Assembly (NCBI GenBank): GCA_963767245.1
Contig: CAVYDG010000008.1
Location: forward strand, 13,536-77,535
DNA: 64,000 nucleotides
Origin: Roseiarcus sp963767245
GTDB lineage: Bacteria > Pseudomonadota > Alphaproteobacteria > Rhizobiales > Beijerinckiaceae
Reading direction: 5' to 3'
Shown: positions 1-9,683 of the stretch, in pieces
Layout of the letters: the number at the start of each line of letters is the position of its first letter
Position numbering within the stretch: position 1 is the stretch's first letter
The notes under the pieces: generated by a model
What the model was told of the DNA's origin: nothing
Seen by the model: the letters and a program-made list of their open reading frames with translations, nothing else
Database searches by the model: none
Made by a program: the position numbers and the translations under genes

Positions 1-1
1 C

Positions 2-1227
2 CATCGGGCAATGTGCGAGAATGCCCGCCAGGGGTTTTGGAACGGCTCGCACCCGCCCTTTGGCTACAAAACCCGGATCGCCGAACGACGCGGCGCCAAG
101 GACAAGAAAGTCCTTGGCATCGACGAGGACGAGGCGCGCGTCGTGCGCGACATCTTCGCGCTCGCAGCCGGTCGCGAAGGCCGACCGCTGGGGGTGAAGG
201 CGATCGCGTGCCGCTTGACCGATCGCGGCGTCGCCCGTCGCGGGGTCCGGTTCGCAACTGGGAGCGTCTACGAGATTCTCACCTCGTCGACATATTATGG
301 CCAGCACTACTTCAACCGACGGGACAGTCGGATCGGCGCACCGCGCCCGCCCTCGCATTGGGTTGGGGTCCAGGTTCCCGCGATCATCAGCGAATTGACC
401 TTCAACGAGGTTCAGGCGCTCCTTCGGAGCCGCAGTCCGAAACAGACGCCGCCGCGTGTAGCAAACGGTCCGACCTTCCTAGCCGGGCTCGCCCGGTGCG
501 GATACTGCCGAGCCGCAATGATCCAGAACACCGGCAAGGGCGGGCGCTACCGCTACTACTGCTGTTCGAGCAAACTGAAGAAGGGGCCGTCGGCCTGCCG
601 CGGATTGCGCGCGCCGATGGAGAAGCTCGACGAGATCGTGGTCGGCGAGGTTGCTCGCCAGGTCCTCGATCCCGTCCGGCTGACCGCGATGCTCGAGCGC
701 TTACGTCCAGTCGACGGCAGCTCAAGCGAATGGCGCCAAGGCGCTGCTCGCGAAGCTCCGCCATGACCATACCGCGGCGGTGGCGGGGATCGCCCGTTTG
801 CTCGAGTTGGTCGAGAAGGGGCTGATGGAAACTGAGGACCCGGCGATGCGCGAGCGTTTAGTCGGGCTAAAGCTTCAGCGCGACCAGATTGCCAAGGAGA
901 TCGGCGAACTGCAAAACCGCATGGCGTCGTCGACCCCGATTGATCACTCCAGAGAAGGTCGCGCGGGTCGGCGGGCTACTGCGGGACAAACTCTACGAAG
1001 GGCCTTCGGAGTTCCGGCAGGCCTACGCCCGGCTGCTGATGGAGGAAGTCCGGGTCACTGACGAGGAAATCCGCATCAGCGGGTCAAAATCCGTCTTGGC
1101 GAGGTGCGCGGCGGAAGGGGTGGCCGAACCTGCGCCCAGAGTTCTCTCTTTTGTTCAGGAGTGGCGCGCCCGACAGGATTCGAACCTGTGGCCTCTGCCT
1201 TCGGAGGGCAACGCTCTATCCAGCTGA
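2..1227 (+). pseudogene. Large serine recombinase, C-terminal part, two frameshifts
   Basis: The frame is open at the left window edge, so the catalytic resolvase domain lies outside the window. Visible first is the recombinase domain, with the family-typical stretch GFWNGSHPPFGYK at about 35-80. A zinc-ribbon follows, with Cys pairs CGYC and CC and a later Cys between about 500 and 600. The coiled-coil-rich C-terminus comes last. The frame changes near 720 and again near 945; after each shift the expected sequence continues (NGAKALLAKL, then TPEKVARVGG). The last 20 or so codons read antisense through the neighbouring tRNA gene. Such enzymes integrate phages and islands. The broken frame suggests a relic or sequence errors. 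Confidence 0.85.
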
Positions 1228-1238
1228 GCTACGGGCGC
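1162..1238 (-). tRNA. tRNA-Arg (anticodon CCG), CCA encoded
   Basis: On the minus strand the sequence folds into a full cloverleaf. The acceptor stem is GCGCCCG/CGGGCGC, the D arm is GCTC..GAGC, and the anticodon loop CTCCGAA gives anticodon CCG. The T-loop is GGTTCGAATCC, and a CCA is encoded at 1162-1164. It reads the CGG codon. Its 3' end faces the recombinase relic, the usual geometry of an element integrated at a tRNA. Confidence 0.97.
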
Positions 1239-1338
1239 TTATCATCGGCTTCACCGGCCGCGCGTCCGTCTTAGCGGAATTCGGCGCCAAAGGGAAACCC
1301 GCTTGCGGGCGGGCGAGGCGCCACGCGGCGGTCGGTTC

Positions 1339-3124
1339 TCAGGACGCCCGCAAACGCTCGCGCCACGGCGCGACGCCTGTGGCGCAAACCCGCTCGAGCG
1401 TCGCCGCCAGGGCGCGGAAGTCGACCGGCTTGACCAGGAAAGCGTCGAATCCCGCCGCCATGCAGGAGCGCCGGCTTTCCTCCAAAGCGTTGGCGGTCAG
1501 CGCGACGATCGGCGTCGGCGACCAGCCGCAGGACGCCTCGAGCCGCCTCAAGCGCCAGGTCGCCTCGTAGCCGTCGAGTTCCCGGCATCTTGAGGTCCAT
1601 CAGGATGACGTCGAACGGACGCGAAGCGAGCGGCGATGTCGGCGAGGCGAGACGCAGCGCCTCCTCGCCGTCCATCGCTCGTGCGACCTCGAAGCCCAAC
1701 CGGCGCAGCGCCTTTTGGGCGATGAGAGCGTTGATGTCGTTGTCCTCGGCGATGAGCGCGCGCCGGGCCGGCGCCGCGCCCGGCGAAGGGCGGAGCGCCG
1801 CAGCCGCGGCCGGCGGCGGATCCCAGGCCGCGCGTTCGAACAGCGAGCGCGCCCGGACCGGCTTGACCAGCCAGCCGTCGAAACCCTTGAGCGCCGTCTG
1901 CCCGAAGGCTCGCCGCTCGTATGGCGAGAACAGAAGGAGGCTGCGCTTGACCCCGGCTGCGCGCGCGGCCTGCGCCAGGCGATTGGTCGCCTCGGGTCCG
2001 AGCGCGCAATCGACGATAACGAGGTCCGGCGCCGGCGCATGGGCCAGCGCCTTGAGCCCGGAGCCAAGGCCATCGGCCCGCTCGACGCTGACGCCCCTTT
2101 CCTCGAGCCGCGCCGCGATGGCGGGCGCCTCGAACGGGGAATGGGCGATGATGAGCGCGCGCGCGCCCTCGAGGATTTCCGCTCTGGTATCGGCGGCGCC
2201 GGCCGGCTCGAGCGCGGCGCATTCGGCCAGATTGACCGCGAAGGCGAAGATCGACCCCCGGCCCGGGTTGTCGGCAAGCTTGAGCTCGCCGCCCATCAGG
2301 CGAACCAGCTCGCGCGAAATCGTCAAGCCGAGCCCCGCGCCCTCGAAGCGGCGGGCGTGCGCGCCGTCGCCCTGCTCGAAACTGTCGAAGATCGCCGAAC
2401 GCCGATCGGCCGGCACGCCGGGCCCGGTGTCGATGACCGAGAACCGCGCCTCGCCCCCTACTCCGCGCTCGACCGCGACGCAGACGCCGCCCTTCTCGGT
2501 GAACTTGACCGCATTGCCGGCGAGATTGGTCAGCACCTGGCGCAGCCTGAGGCCGTCGGCGCTGACGAAGCGCGGCGCGCCGGCGCTGAACGAGGCGGCG
2601 ATCTCGACGCCCTTGCTCTGGGCGCGCGGCGCCAGCAGTTCGACGACGCCTTCGACCAGCTTCCTGAGATCGACCGTCTCGACGACGAGGTCGAAATGGC
2701 CGGCCTCGATCTTGCTGAGATCGAGGATTTCGTCGATCAGCGCGATCAGCGCGACGCCCGAACTGCGGATCGCCTCGACATAACTCGCATTCTCCGGATC
2801 GAGCGCCGTCTCGCGCAAGAGATCGGCCATGCCGAGGATGCCGCTGATCGGAGTGCGGATCTCGTGGCTCATCGTCGCCAGGAAGCGCGTCTTGGCCTCG
2901 TTGGCCGCCTCGGCCCGGTCGCGTCCGGCGGCGGCTTCCTTCAGCCGCCAGAGTTCGTCGCGCAGGCCTTCATTCTCGGCGGCGACGCCCGCCGCGCGCT
3001 CATCCGCCCGTTGCCGGGTGCGGACCACGGCGGCGGCGAGCGCGACCGCGAGCGCCAGGATCACGCCGGCCTGAAGGCTCAGCGCGTGAACCGCGATATC
3101 CGCCAGACCGGCGCCCAAATCCAT
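1339..3124 (-). pseudogene. Hybrid sensor histidine kinase, frameshift in the last receiver domain
   Basis: One N-terminal membrane segment (LQAGVILALAVALAAAVV) is followed by a short coiled coil. The HisKA domain comes next (FLATMSHEIRTPISGILG, phospho-acceptor His), then HATPase_c (N box LTNLAGNAVKFT, G box GAGLGLTIS). A first receiver domain lacks the acidic pair but keeps the Asp in VIVDCALG. The second receiver has LIAEDNDIN and DVILMDLKMP. The frame breaks near 1582 (run CCGGGAA on the minus strand); dropping one G restores LDGYEATW and the conserved FLVKPVD end. No periplasmic sensor domain is visible, so the signal is probably intracellular or supplied by a partner. The start at 3124 is preferred over 3175 because a GGGA sequence lies before it. 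Confidence 0.85.
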
Positions 3125-3246
3125 TGACGATCCCGCATGAAGCCCGGCCCCGCGCCGATCGGCTTTGAGCCCCATGGTTTCAGGCGGCGGTTGAGAATCC
3201 TTTGCCGAATTCGAGCGAATTGTTCGCTTTTGCGCCGATTTGCGCC

Positions 3247-3297
3247 GCTTACGCAGCGGCGGCGGCGCGGTCGGGCGCGCCGCGATAGGAGAGCGCC
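3247..3297 (+). repeat. Left 51-bp direct repeat (copy of comM 3' end)
   Basis: This 51-bp block is identical to 7584-7634. It contains the last 15 codons and stop of comM (minus strand, ...APDRAAAAA stop). The two copies bound the cassette between them and look like a target duplication or an att site pair. The match stops abruptly at both ends. Confidence 0.95.
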
Positions 3298-3298
3298 A

Positions 3299-3631
3299 CT
3301 ATTCAAAAGTCGTGCGGGCAGGCCGAAGTGTCGGCTCTCGCAAATACAATTCGTCCAACAGAGCTCTAAAAAAATCTGTCCCCTTGGCGTCCATATCCAA
3401 GGCCCGAGAAATTCGGCTCCCCGGAGCTCTCGTGCTGTCGATTTGAATAAGCCAAGCCGCCTCGATCAATCCTTGGTTCCAAAGAGGTGCTTTTCGGATG
3501 GCAATCTTGCGAAGATTGGCTTCAAAGTGATCACTCCAGGTCCCGGAACCATCGCGACGGACTGAGTTCCTCTTTTTCATCCATGATAACTACGTAGCCG
3601 ATGACAATTTCGGGAGACAATTGCTGAACAT
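3299..3631 (-). pseudogene. Remnant of a gene paired with the methyltransferase (possibly restriction endonuclease)
   Basis: The minus-strand frame encodes about 93 residues ending in a stop right at the cassette border (3299). It includes DHFEANLRKIAIRKAPLWNQ and DAKGTDFFRALLDELY. A second frame upstream (VQQLSPEIVIGYVVIMDEKEE) appears to be its continuation, broken near 3555. The 5' part is cut off by the IS3 element. Position on the same strand and downstream of a DNA methyltransferase suggests the cognate endonuclease. I do not recognise a nuclease motif, so this is inferred from context only. Confidence 0.45.
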
Positions 3632-3665
3632 TGAACTGGACCCCATTCGTGGGACCACGAGGGGT
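3632..3665 (+). repeat. Solo IS3-type terminal inverted repeat
   Basis: The sequence starting TGAACTGGACCCC resembles the adjacent IS3 end starting TGAAGTGGCCCGG: both share a TGAA.TGG start and a GGGACCA block. It looks like a leftover end of a related IS directly abutting the complete one. Confidence 0.5.
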
Positions 3666-3742
3666 TGAAGTGGCCCGGGATTTTGGGACCAGTGGGATAG
3701 TTGGAAGAAGTCTGCTCCGAATGGGATAGGACGGAGCGGAAG

Positions 3743-4030
3743 ATGACGAAGGCGAGACGGAAGATTGACGCGGCGCTGAAGGCGAAGATCGCGCTGGAGG
3801 CGCTGCGCGAACAAGCGACGGTAACCGACCTGGCGCAGCGCCATCAGGTTCATCCCAACCAGATTTACGCCTGGAAGAAGCAGCTGCTGGACCATGCGGC
3901 GCGGGCGTTTGATCCGAAGGTTGGCGTGGACGCGGAGGCGGCGTCGGCGCGCGAGATCGAGAAGCTTCACGCCAAGATTGGCCAGCTGACGATCGAGAAC
4001 GATTTTTTCGTCAGGAGGTTCGGCAAATGA
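3743..4030 (+). CDS. IS3-family transposase OrfA (HTH)
   Basis: A 95-residue protein starting MTKARRKIDAALKAK. It has the helix-turn-helix of IS3 OrfA (TVTDLAQRHQVHPNQIYAWKKQ) split across the DNA-binding helices, and a leucine-rich C-terminal helix (IEKLHAKIGQLTIEN). It binds the IS ends and normally acts with OrfB, by frameshift fusion or coupling. The start at 3743 has GGAG upstream. Its stop overlaps the OrfB start as ATGA, suggesting translational coupling. Confidence 0.9.
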   Translation: MTKARRKIDAALKAKIALEALREQATVTDLAQRHQVHPNQIYAWKKQLLDHAARAFDPKVGVDAEAASAREIEKLHAKIGQLTIENDFFVRRFGK

Positions 4031-4599
4031 GCGCGTCGGACCGTCGAGCCAAGCTCGATCGCCATCATTCCGATTTATCGATACGCCGACAATGCGCGAT
4101 GCTCGGCGTGGCGCGCTCGGGCGTCTATCGCAAACCGCGACCGGCCAACGACAACGACCCTGAGGCGATGCGGCGCATCGACGTGCTGTTCACCGCGCGG
4201 CCGTTCTTCGGCGCCAGGCGCATCGCACGGACGCTGACGGAGGAGGGTTTTCCGATCGAGCGCAAGCGTGTGCGGCGGCTGATGCGGTTGATGGGGATCG
4301 AGGCGCTCGGGCCGAAGCCGAGGACGAGCAATCCCGCGCCGGGGCACAAGATTTATCCCTACCTCCTGCGCAACATGACCATCGAGCGGCCGAACCAGGT
4401 CTGGGCGGCCGACATCACGTACATTCCGATCGGCCGGGGCTTCCTCTATCTGGTCGCGGTCATCGACTGGGCGAGCCGGGCCGTTCTCTCCTGGCGGCTC
4501 TCCAACACGATGGACGCCTCGTTCTGCCTCGCTGCGCTGGAGGAAGCACTGGCCAGATACGGCAAGCCGGAGATTTTCAACACCGACCAAGGCAGTCAG

Positions 4600-6056
4600 G
4601 GCGGATTCAAGCGGTCGTCGCAACACCTTGACGGGAGTTGCGATGAACATTCGAAAACGGCGCTCGGATCGTTCTGGGCGGGTGCGCTTGTTCTCACCAG
4701 GTCGACCGCCGGTGGCAGGGCGAGAGGAGCGGCGGCGATTCTGGGCAGCGATTGCGGCAGGCACAGCGAGTGAAGATGCTGCGGTCGGTGTCGGTGTCCC
4801 GCAGGCGGTAGGAACACGATGGTTCAGGAAGGCAGGGGGCATGCCGCCATCGATGTTTGGGCTATCGGCGAAGCCGCTCTCTGGTCGGTATCTCTCGTTT
4901 GCGGAGCGGGAGGAGATCGCGCTCCTTCGCGTTCAGGGCTACTCCATGCAGGCGGTCGCTCGCCGACTCGGGCGGGTGGCATCGACAATCTCCCGAGAGC
5001 TGCGGCGCAACGCCGCCACCCGAAGCGGCGGCCTCGAGTATCGTGCGACGACAGCGCAATGGCACGCCGAGCGCGCTACTCGCCGCCCAAAGCAGGCGAA
5101 GCTTGCGCGCAACGCGGCGTTAAGAACCTATGTCGAGGAACGGTTGGCTGGCGTCGTCGTGGCTCCGAACGGGGCTCCTGTTCCCGGCCCGGTCGTGTCC
5201 TGGAAAAGCCGTCGGCACGGACCACGGAAGGACCGGCGATGGGCAAACGCCTGGAGCCCGGAGCAGATCGCGCGGCGCCTGCCGGTGGACTTCCCGGACG
5301 ACCCGACCATGCGCATCAGCCATGAAGCCATCTATCAAGCGCTGTTCGTTCAAGGTCGAGGCGCGTTGCGTCGCGAACTGACGGCCTGCCTGCGCACCGG
5401 GCGCGTGTTGCGGATGCCGAGGGCGCGCACGCGCGGGCGAGGCAAGACCTTCATCTCTCCCGAGATAATGATCAGCCAGCGTCCGGCGGAGGCAGCCGAT
5501 CGCGCCGTGCCGGGCCACTGGGAAGGAGACCTTATCCTGGGTCTTAGGAGTTCGGCGATCGGCACCTTGGTAGAGCGCACGACGCGCTTCACTCTGCTGC
5601 TATACCTACCGCGCATGGCGGGCCATGGCCACGAGGCTCGCGTGAAGAACGGGCCCGCACTCGCCGGTCATGGCGCCGAGGCGGTACGTGACGCCATCAC
5701 GCGCACGATCGTCACCTTGCCCGAGCAGCTGCGCCGGTCGCTGACTTGGGATCAAGGAGCTGAGATGGCCCAGCACGCGCGCCTCAAGATCGAGGCGGGC
5801 GTGCGAGTCTATTTCTGCGATCCTCACAGCCCTTGGCAACGGGGTACCAACGAGAACACCAACGGACTGCTGCGCCAGTATTTCCCCAAAGGGACCGATC
5901 TCAGCATGCACAGCGCCAACGAGATTGCAGCCGTGGCCGCCGCCCTCAACTCGCGGCCCAGAAAGACGCTTGATTGGAAGACACCCGCAGAGGCGCTTGA
6001 CCGGTTTCTCCTATCAGCCGACAAAGATCGTGTTGCGACGACCGCTTGAATCCGCC
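4600..6056 (+). mobile_element. IS30-family insertion sequence, intact
   Basis: A 1457-bp element with 27-bp perfect inverted repeats beginning GGCGGATTCAAGCGG. It is flanked by a 3-bp target duplication CAG (4597-4599 and 6057-6059). Perfect ends plus target duplication indicate a recent insertion into orfB of the outer IS3. Confidence 0.95.
4643..6049 (+). CDS. IS30-family transposase
   Basis: Full-length DDE transposase, about 468 residues. The N-terminal HTH_38 region is LSFAEREEIALLRVQGYS with ARRLGRVASTISREL. Catalytic residues sit in GHWEGDLI (Asp), LTWDQGAEM (Asp) and GTNENTNGLLRQYF (Glu). ATG at 4643 is preferred over the in-frame TTG at 4628 because GGGAG lies 5 bases before it. 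The frame is undamaged and both inverted repeats are intact, so it is probably active. Confidence 0.93.
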   Translation: MNIRKRRSDRSGRVRLFSPGRPPVAGREERRRFWAAIAAGTASEDAAVGVGVPQAVGTRWFRKAGGMPPSMFGLSAKPLSGRYLSFAEREEIALLRVQGYSMQAVARRLGRVASTISRELRRNAATRSGGLEYRATTAQWHAERATRRPKQAKLARNAALRTYVEERLAGVVVAPNGAPVPGPVVSWKSRRHGPRKDRRWANAWSPEQIARRLPVDFPDDPTMRISHEAIYQALFVQGRGALRRELTACLRTGRVLRMPRARTRGRGKTFISPEIMISQRPAEAADRAVPGHWEGDLILGLRSSAIGTLVERTTRFTLLLYLPRMAGHGHEARVKNGPALAGHGAEAVRDAITRTIVTLPEQLRRSLTWDQGAEMAQHARLKIEAGVRVYFCDPHSPWQRGTNENTNGLLRQYFPKGTDLSMHSANEIAAVAAALNSRPRKTLDWKTPAEALDRFLLSADKDRVATTA

Positions 6057-6491
6057 CAGTTCACCAGCGCGGATTTCACCGGCGCGTTGCTCCAGGCCGG
6101 CGTGCGCATCTCGATGGACGGGCGCGGCCGCTGGATGGACAACGTCTTCATCGAACGCATCTGGCGCTCGCTCAAGTATGAGGACATCTATCTCAAAGGC
6201 TACGCCGACGGCAACGAGGCGAAAGCCGGGATCGGCGAATATTTTGCCTTCTACAACGAGCGGCGCTTTCATCAGGCGCACGGCTACCGCGCCCCAATGG
6301 CCGTCTGGCGCGGCGGCGCGGTCCAGACCGCCCGTGGACATGTGGACAACGCTGACGCGTTGACCACAGGCCCACAGGCGGGACAAATCAACAGCACACG
6401 GAACCCTTGGCGGCTTGATAAAGGACAACCAGCAGACGGCCTTCCAACTTAACCGCCGCCAAAAACGGTCCCGCTGCGCGGGGCCACTTCA

Positions 6492-7481
6492 CTGCTTGGC
6501 GTGGCCCAAACAAGCGCGCTTGAGACGCTTCATCAATGGCGCGAGAACGTGCAATTTTCAGGTATGAGGGCTCAAGTTCGACCCCGACCGAATTTCGTCC
6601 GGTGCGAATGGCAGCTAGACTTGTCGACCCAGTGCCCAGAAACGGATCGAGGACAGTGTCGCCGGCAAAAGAGAACATACGGATCAGACGCGCTGCGAGT
6701 TCCACGGGATATGGCGCTGGGTGTCCTCCTCGCACTGATGCACCCTTGATATCGCTCCAGATCGGCGAAAACCACGTCCGCATTTCGTCACGCGTGAGCA
6801 TAGACAAAGCTTTCTGCAGCATGCTGGTAGTGCGGTAGTCTCCAGCCTTTCGAAGAAAAAGAATGAACTCAACATCATTCTTCACAACGGCGCCAGGTTG
6901 GTATGGCTTTCCACAAAACCCCGCCCCTCCCTCTGATTCCATCGCTCCATTCGCAATTTTGTGCCAAAAAATTGGCGTAAGGCTATCGAGCCCATTGTCT
7001 CGGGCTCTGACCTGAATATCCGCATGCAGTGGAATCACTCTATGGCGTCCGTCCCTTCGACGGGGAATGCAGACATCGCCAACCACACAACAAACGAGGC
7101 CACCCGGCACAAGCACGCGACAGCACTCACGCCAAACACGGTCGAGCTCCTCTAAGAACCCAAGATAATCCTCAATGTCCCCGAGCTGACCGACGCGGGT
7201 TTCATATTTCTTGAGCGTCCAGTACGGAGGGACGTCACAACTAGGTGAACGGATTCGTCCGGGGTGAACGAGAGGTCGCGGGCGTCTCCGAGCCTCAGGA
7301 TGTGTTGAGTTTTATCGAACGGCGCCGGCCAAGCGCGTCGCCGATACTCAATATTGGCCACTCGAAGGGTCGCGAGCCCCTCGGATGTGTTATCGACCGG
7401 TGGAAGGGGGACATTCCTCAATTCGCTTCTCTTGGATACCCCCGCGGAAAATTCCTCGATGTGCGGTTCTACGAGCACCAT
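6492..7481 (-). pseudogene. Beta-class DNA methyltransferase (predicted N4-cytosine type), frameshifted and IS-truncated
   Basis: Start at 7481 is supported by GAGGTGAG just upstream. The N-terminal half reaches LRLGDARDLSF and VHLVVTS, where the catalytic motif IV should read TSPPYW. The minus-strand sequence there is TCCCTCCGTACTGG, one C short, so the frame breaks near 7230 inside the motif. The other frame continues TLKKYETRVGQLGD, then VPGGLVCCVVGD, DPFLGTGSTSLAA (motif I, AdoMet binding) and VGVELEPSYLKIA. Order IV then I marks the beta class; SPPY favours m4C. The C-terminus runs into the IS3 end from 6491. It was probably the modification enzyme of a restriction-modification pair. Confidence 0.85.
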
Positions 7482-7583
7482 CTCACCTCGCCCTCGGGCA
7501 ATCACATTGCGCCGGCTAGTCGACGTTACCTGATTCGCTGCGACAACAATCAGGAGGATTCCGTTGCCCACTGAGCAATGATG

Positions 7584-7634
7584 GCTTACGCAGCGGCGGC
7601 GGCGCGGTCGGGCGCGCCGCGATAGGAGAGCGCC
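7584..7634 (+). repeat. Right 51-bp direct repeat (genuine comM 3' end)
   Basis: Identical to 3247-3297. This copy is continuous with the comM reading frame and supplies its last codons and stop (7586-7588). The inserted cassette therefore leaves comM intact at this end. Confidence 0.95.
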
Positions 7635-9123
7635 TCCGCGAGATGGGCGCGCCGCGTCGGGCCGCCGCCATCGAGATCGGCGAGCGTGCGAGCGAGTTTC
7701 AGCACCCGATGATAGCCTCGGGCCGAGAGGCGCAGCCGCTCGGCGGCGTCGCGGAGCAGCGCCAGACCCGATGCGTCCGCTTCGGCGATCTCCTCGACGA
7801 TGCTGGCGGGCGCGCGGGCGTTGCAGACGACGCCTTCGAGGCCAAGCTCGGCATAGCGGGCGAGCTGGATCTTGCGCGCCGCGCTGACCCGGGCGGCGAC
7901 CTCGGCCGAACCCTCGCGCGCCGGCGGGGTCATGAGATCGGCGGCCGAGACCGAGGGCACGTCGACGACGAGATCGAAGCGATCGAGGAGCGGTCCGGAA
8001 AGGCGGCCGAGATATTGGGCGACGCAGCGCTCGTTGGGCGCGCGCTTGCAGGCATAACCCGGCTCGTTGGCCGAGCCGCAGCGGCACGGGTTCATCGCCG
8101 CGATCAACTGGAACCGCGCCGGATAGACGACGCGGTGGTTGGCGCGCGCGATCGCCACTTCGCCGGTTTCGATCGGCTGGCGCAGGCTGTCGAGGACCTG
8201 AGGCTGGAACTCCGGCAGTTCGTCCAGGAACAAGACGCCGTTATGGGCGAGCGAAATCTCGCCGGGCCGCGCATGCGCGCCGCCGCCGACCAGCGCCGGC
8301 ATCGACGCGGAATGATGGGGGCTGCGGAACGGGCGCCGGTCGGTCAGCGCGCCGCCGGCCAGTATGCCGGCGACCGAATGGATCATCGACACTTCGAGCA
8401 GTTCGCGCGGGGTGAGCGGCGGCAGGATCGAGGGCAGCCGCTGGGCGAGCATCGATTTTCCCGCGCCGGGCGCGCCGCTCATCAAGAGGTTGTGGCCGCC
8501 GGCCGCGGCGATCTCGAGCGCGCGCTTGGCGCTCTCCTGGCCCTTGATGTCGCGCAGGTCCGCTTGCGGCCCCGCCGACGAGCGGAGCGCCGGCTCGGGA
8601 CGGGACAAGACCTGCGTCCCCTTGAAGTGATTGGCGAGCTGGATCAGCGAGCGGGGCGCGAGAATCTCAAGGTCGGCTGACGCCCACGCGGCCTCGGGGC
8701 CGCAAGGCGCCGGACAAATCAGGCCCTTGCCGGCGGCGTTGGCGGCGATCGCCGCCGGCAGGACGCCGGCGACGGCGCTGATCGTCCCGTCGAGCGCCAG
8801 TTCCCCGATCACCGCGAAACCGTCGAGCGCATCGGGCGGAATGGCCCCGATCGCGGCCATGACCGCGAGCGCGATCGGCAGATCGTAGTGGCTGCCTTCC
8901 TTCGGCATGTCGGCAGGAGCCAGGTTGACAGTGATGCGCTTCGCCGGGAGGGCGAGACCCGAGGCGATCAGGGCCGAGCGCACCCGCTCGCGCAATTCGG
9001 CCACCGCCTTGTCGCGAGGCCGACGACGGTGAAGGCGACCGCGCCGCCGGCGATATGCACCTGGACGTCGACCGGCCGGGCCTCGACGCCCTCGAACGCC
9101 ACCGTCGATACCCGCGCCACCAT
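7586..9123 (-). pseudogene. comM: Mg-chelatase-like AAA ATPase ComM (YifB), single frameshift near N-terminus
   Basis: ComM is a hexameric helicase that promotes branch migration during natural transformation. The N-terminal domain starts MVARVSTVAFEG at 9123. The frame breaks near 9015 (minus GGCCTCGCGACAAGG, one base short of the expected GLPDKAVAE). The remaining about 475 residues are intact: GLALPAKRITVNLAPAD, Walker A GAPGAGKSML, Walker B VLFLDELPEF, MNPCRCG, and the C-terminal lid LSARGYHRVLKLARTLADL. Total length of about 512 is normal. The 3' end is the insertion point of the 4.3-kb cassette. Whether the indel is real decides if the gene works. Confidence 0.9.
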
Positions 9124-9250
9124 TTTCCGCCCCCCGCCTGGGCTGGTTGCCGGCGAGAACATTTGCAGAACATTGGCGCGAGCGCAAGCGGAATTTCAAG
9201 CCCCCGCCGCCAGCCAAAGCAAATTGCTTTTGGGTCGAACCACGAGCGTC

Positions 9251-9312
9251 ATTGCGAGCCGTAGGGCGTCGAAAGACGCCCGTCCTTCCGAACGCCCTAT
9301 GGCTCCTCGCAA
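9251..9312 (+). repeat. REP-like palindrome
   Basis: Arms ATTGCGAGCCGTAGGGCGT and ACGCCCTATGGCTCCTCGCAA (one base offset) can pair into a long hairpin just upstream of comM. The outer bases resemble the larger palindrome at 23734-23827, so both may belong to one repeat family of this genome. Confidence 0.6.
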
Positions 9313-9683
9313 GGACAATTCCACTGAATTGCAGCTGGCTCTAGTACCTCGTCACAGAGGTTTTGACTCTTTGATTTTGGTCTGATTTGAGCGTGGGCTT
9401 CGGGTAAGTGCGCCCCATTTTGGCGCGGGCTTTTTGGGTTGTGAACATCCAGTTGATGCGGGAGCATTCGGCGTTGCGTCGCTTCTCCCAAGCGGCGGTC
9501 TCGGCGACAAGCGGGGTGTAGCTTTCGATGCGCCGATCGAGACATTGACTGGCCAGGACGCCGATCTCGATCTCGACCATGTTCAGCCAGCTGGCGTGCT
9601 TGGGGACGTAGTGGAACTCCAGCCGGCGCAGCACCCGTCGCGCTTCGTCGGCTGGGAAAGTCTGGTAGAGCGCGCCGGCGGAA

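Larger units (their letters stand above)
4027..6452 (+). pseudogene. IS3-family transposase OrfB, split by IS30 insertion
   Basis: The DDE integrase-core protein runs from 4027 to 4599 and resumes at 6060 after the inserted element. Visible are HTH_21 (RRQCAMLGVARSGVYRK), the first Asp (WAADITYI), the second Asp (FNTDQGSQ, cut right after this motif) and, after the insert, FTSADF and the Glu region (NVFIERIWRSLKYED). It is inactive unless the inner element leaves precisely. The C-terminal tail is extended relative to common members. Confidence 0.9.
3666..6491 (+). mobile_element. IS3-family insertion sequence, interrupted by an IS30 element
   Basis: Terminal inverted repeats begin TGAAGTGGCCC at 3666 and, on the opposite strand, at 6491. 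Without the inner element it is about 1.37 kb, normal for IS3. It contains orfA and orfB overlapping by ATGA. I see no clear target duplication at its ends, which fits a deletion or recombination after insertion. Its right end cuts into the methyltransferase 3' end. Confidence 0.9.

Noticed and set aside
1715..3127. Long plus-strand open frame (470 codons) opposite the histidine kinase
   Set aside because: It is the GC-rich mirror of a clearly conserved kinase on the minus strand and shows no family motif.
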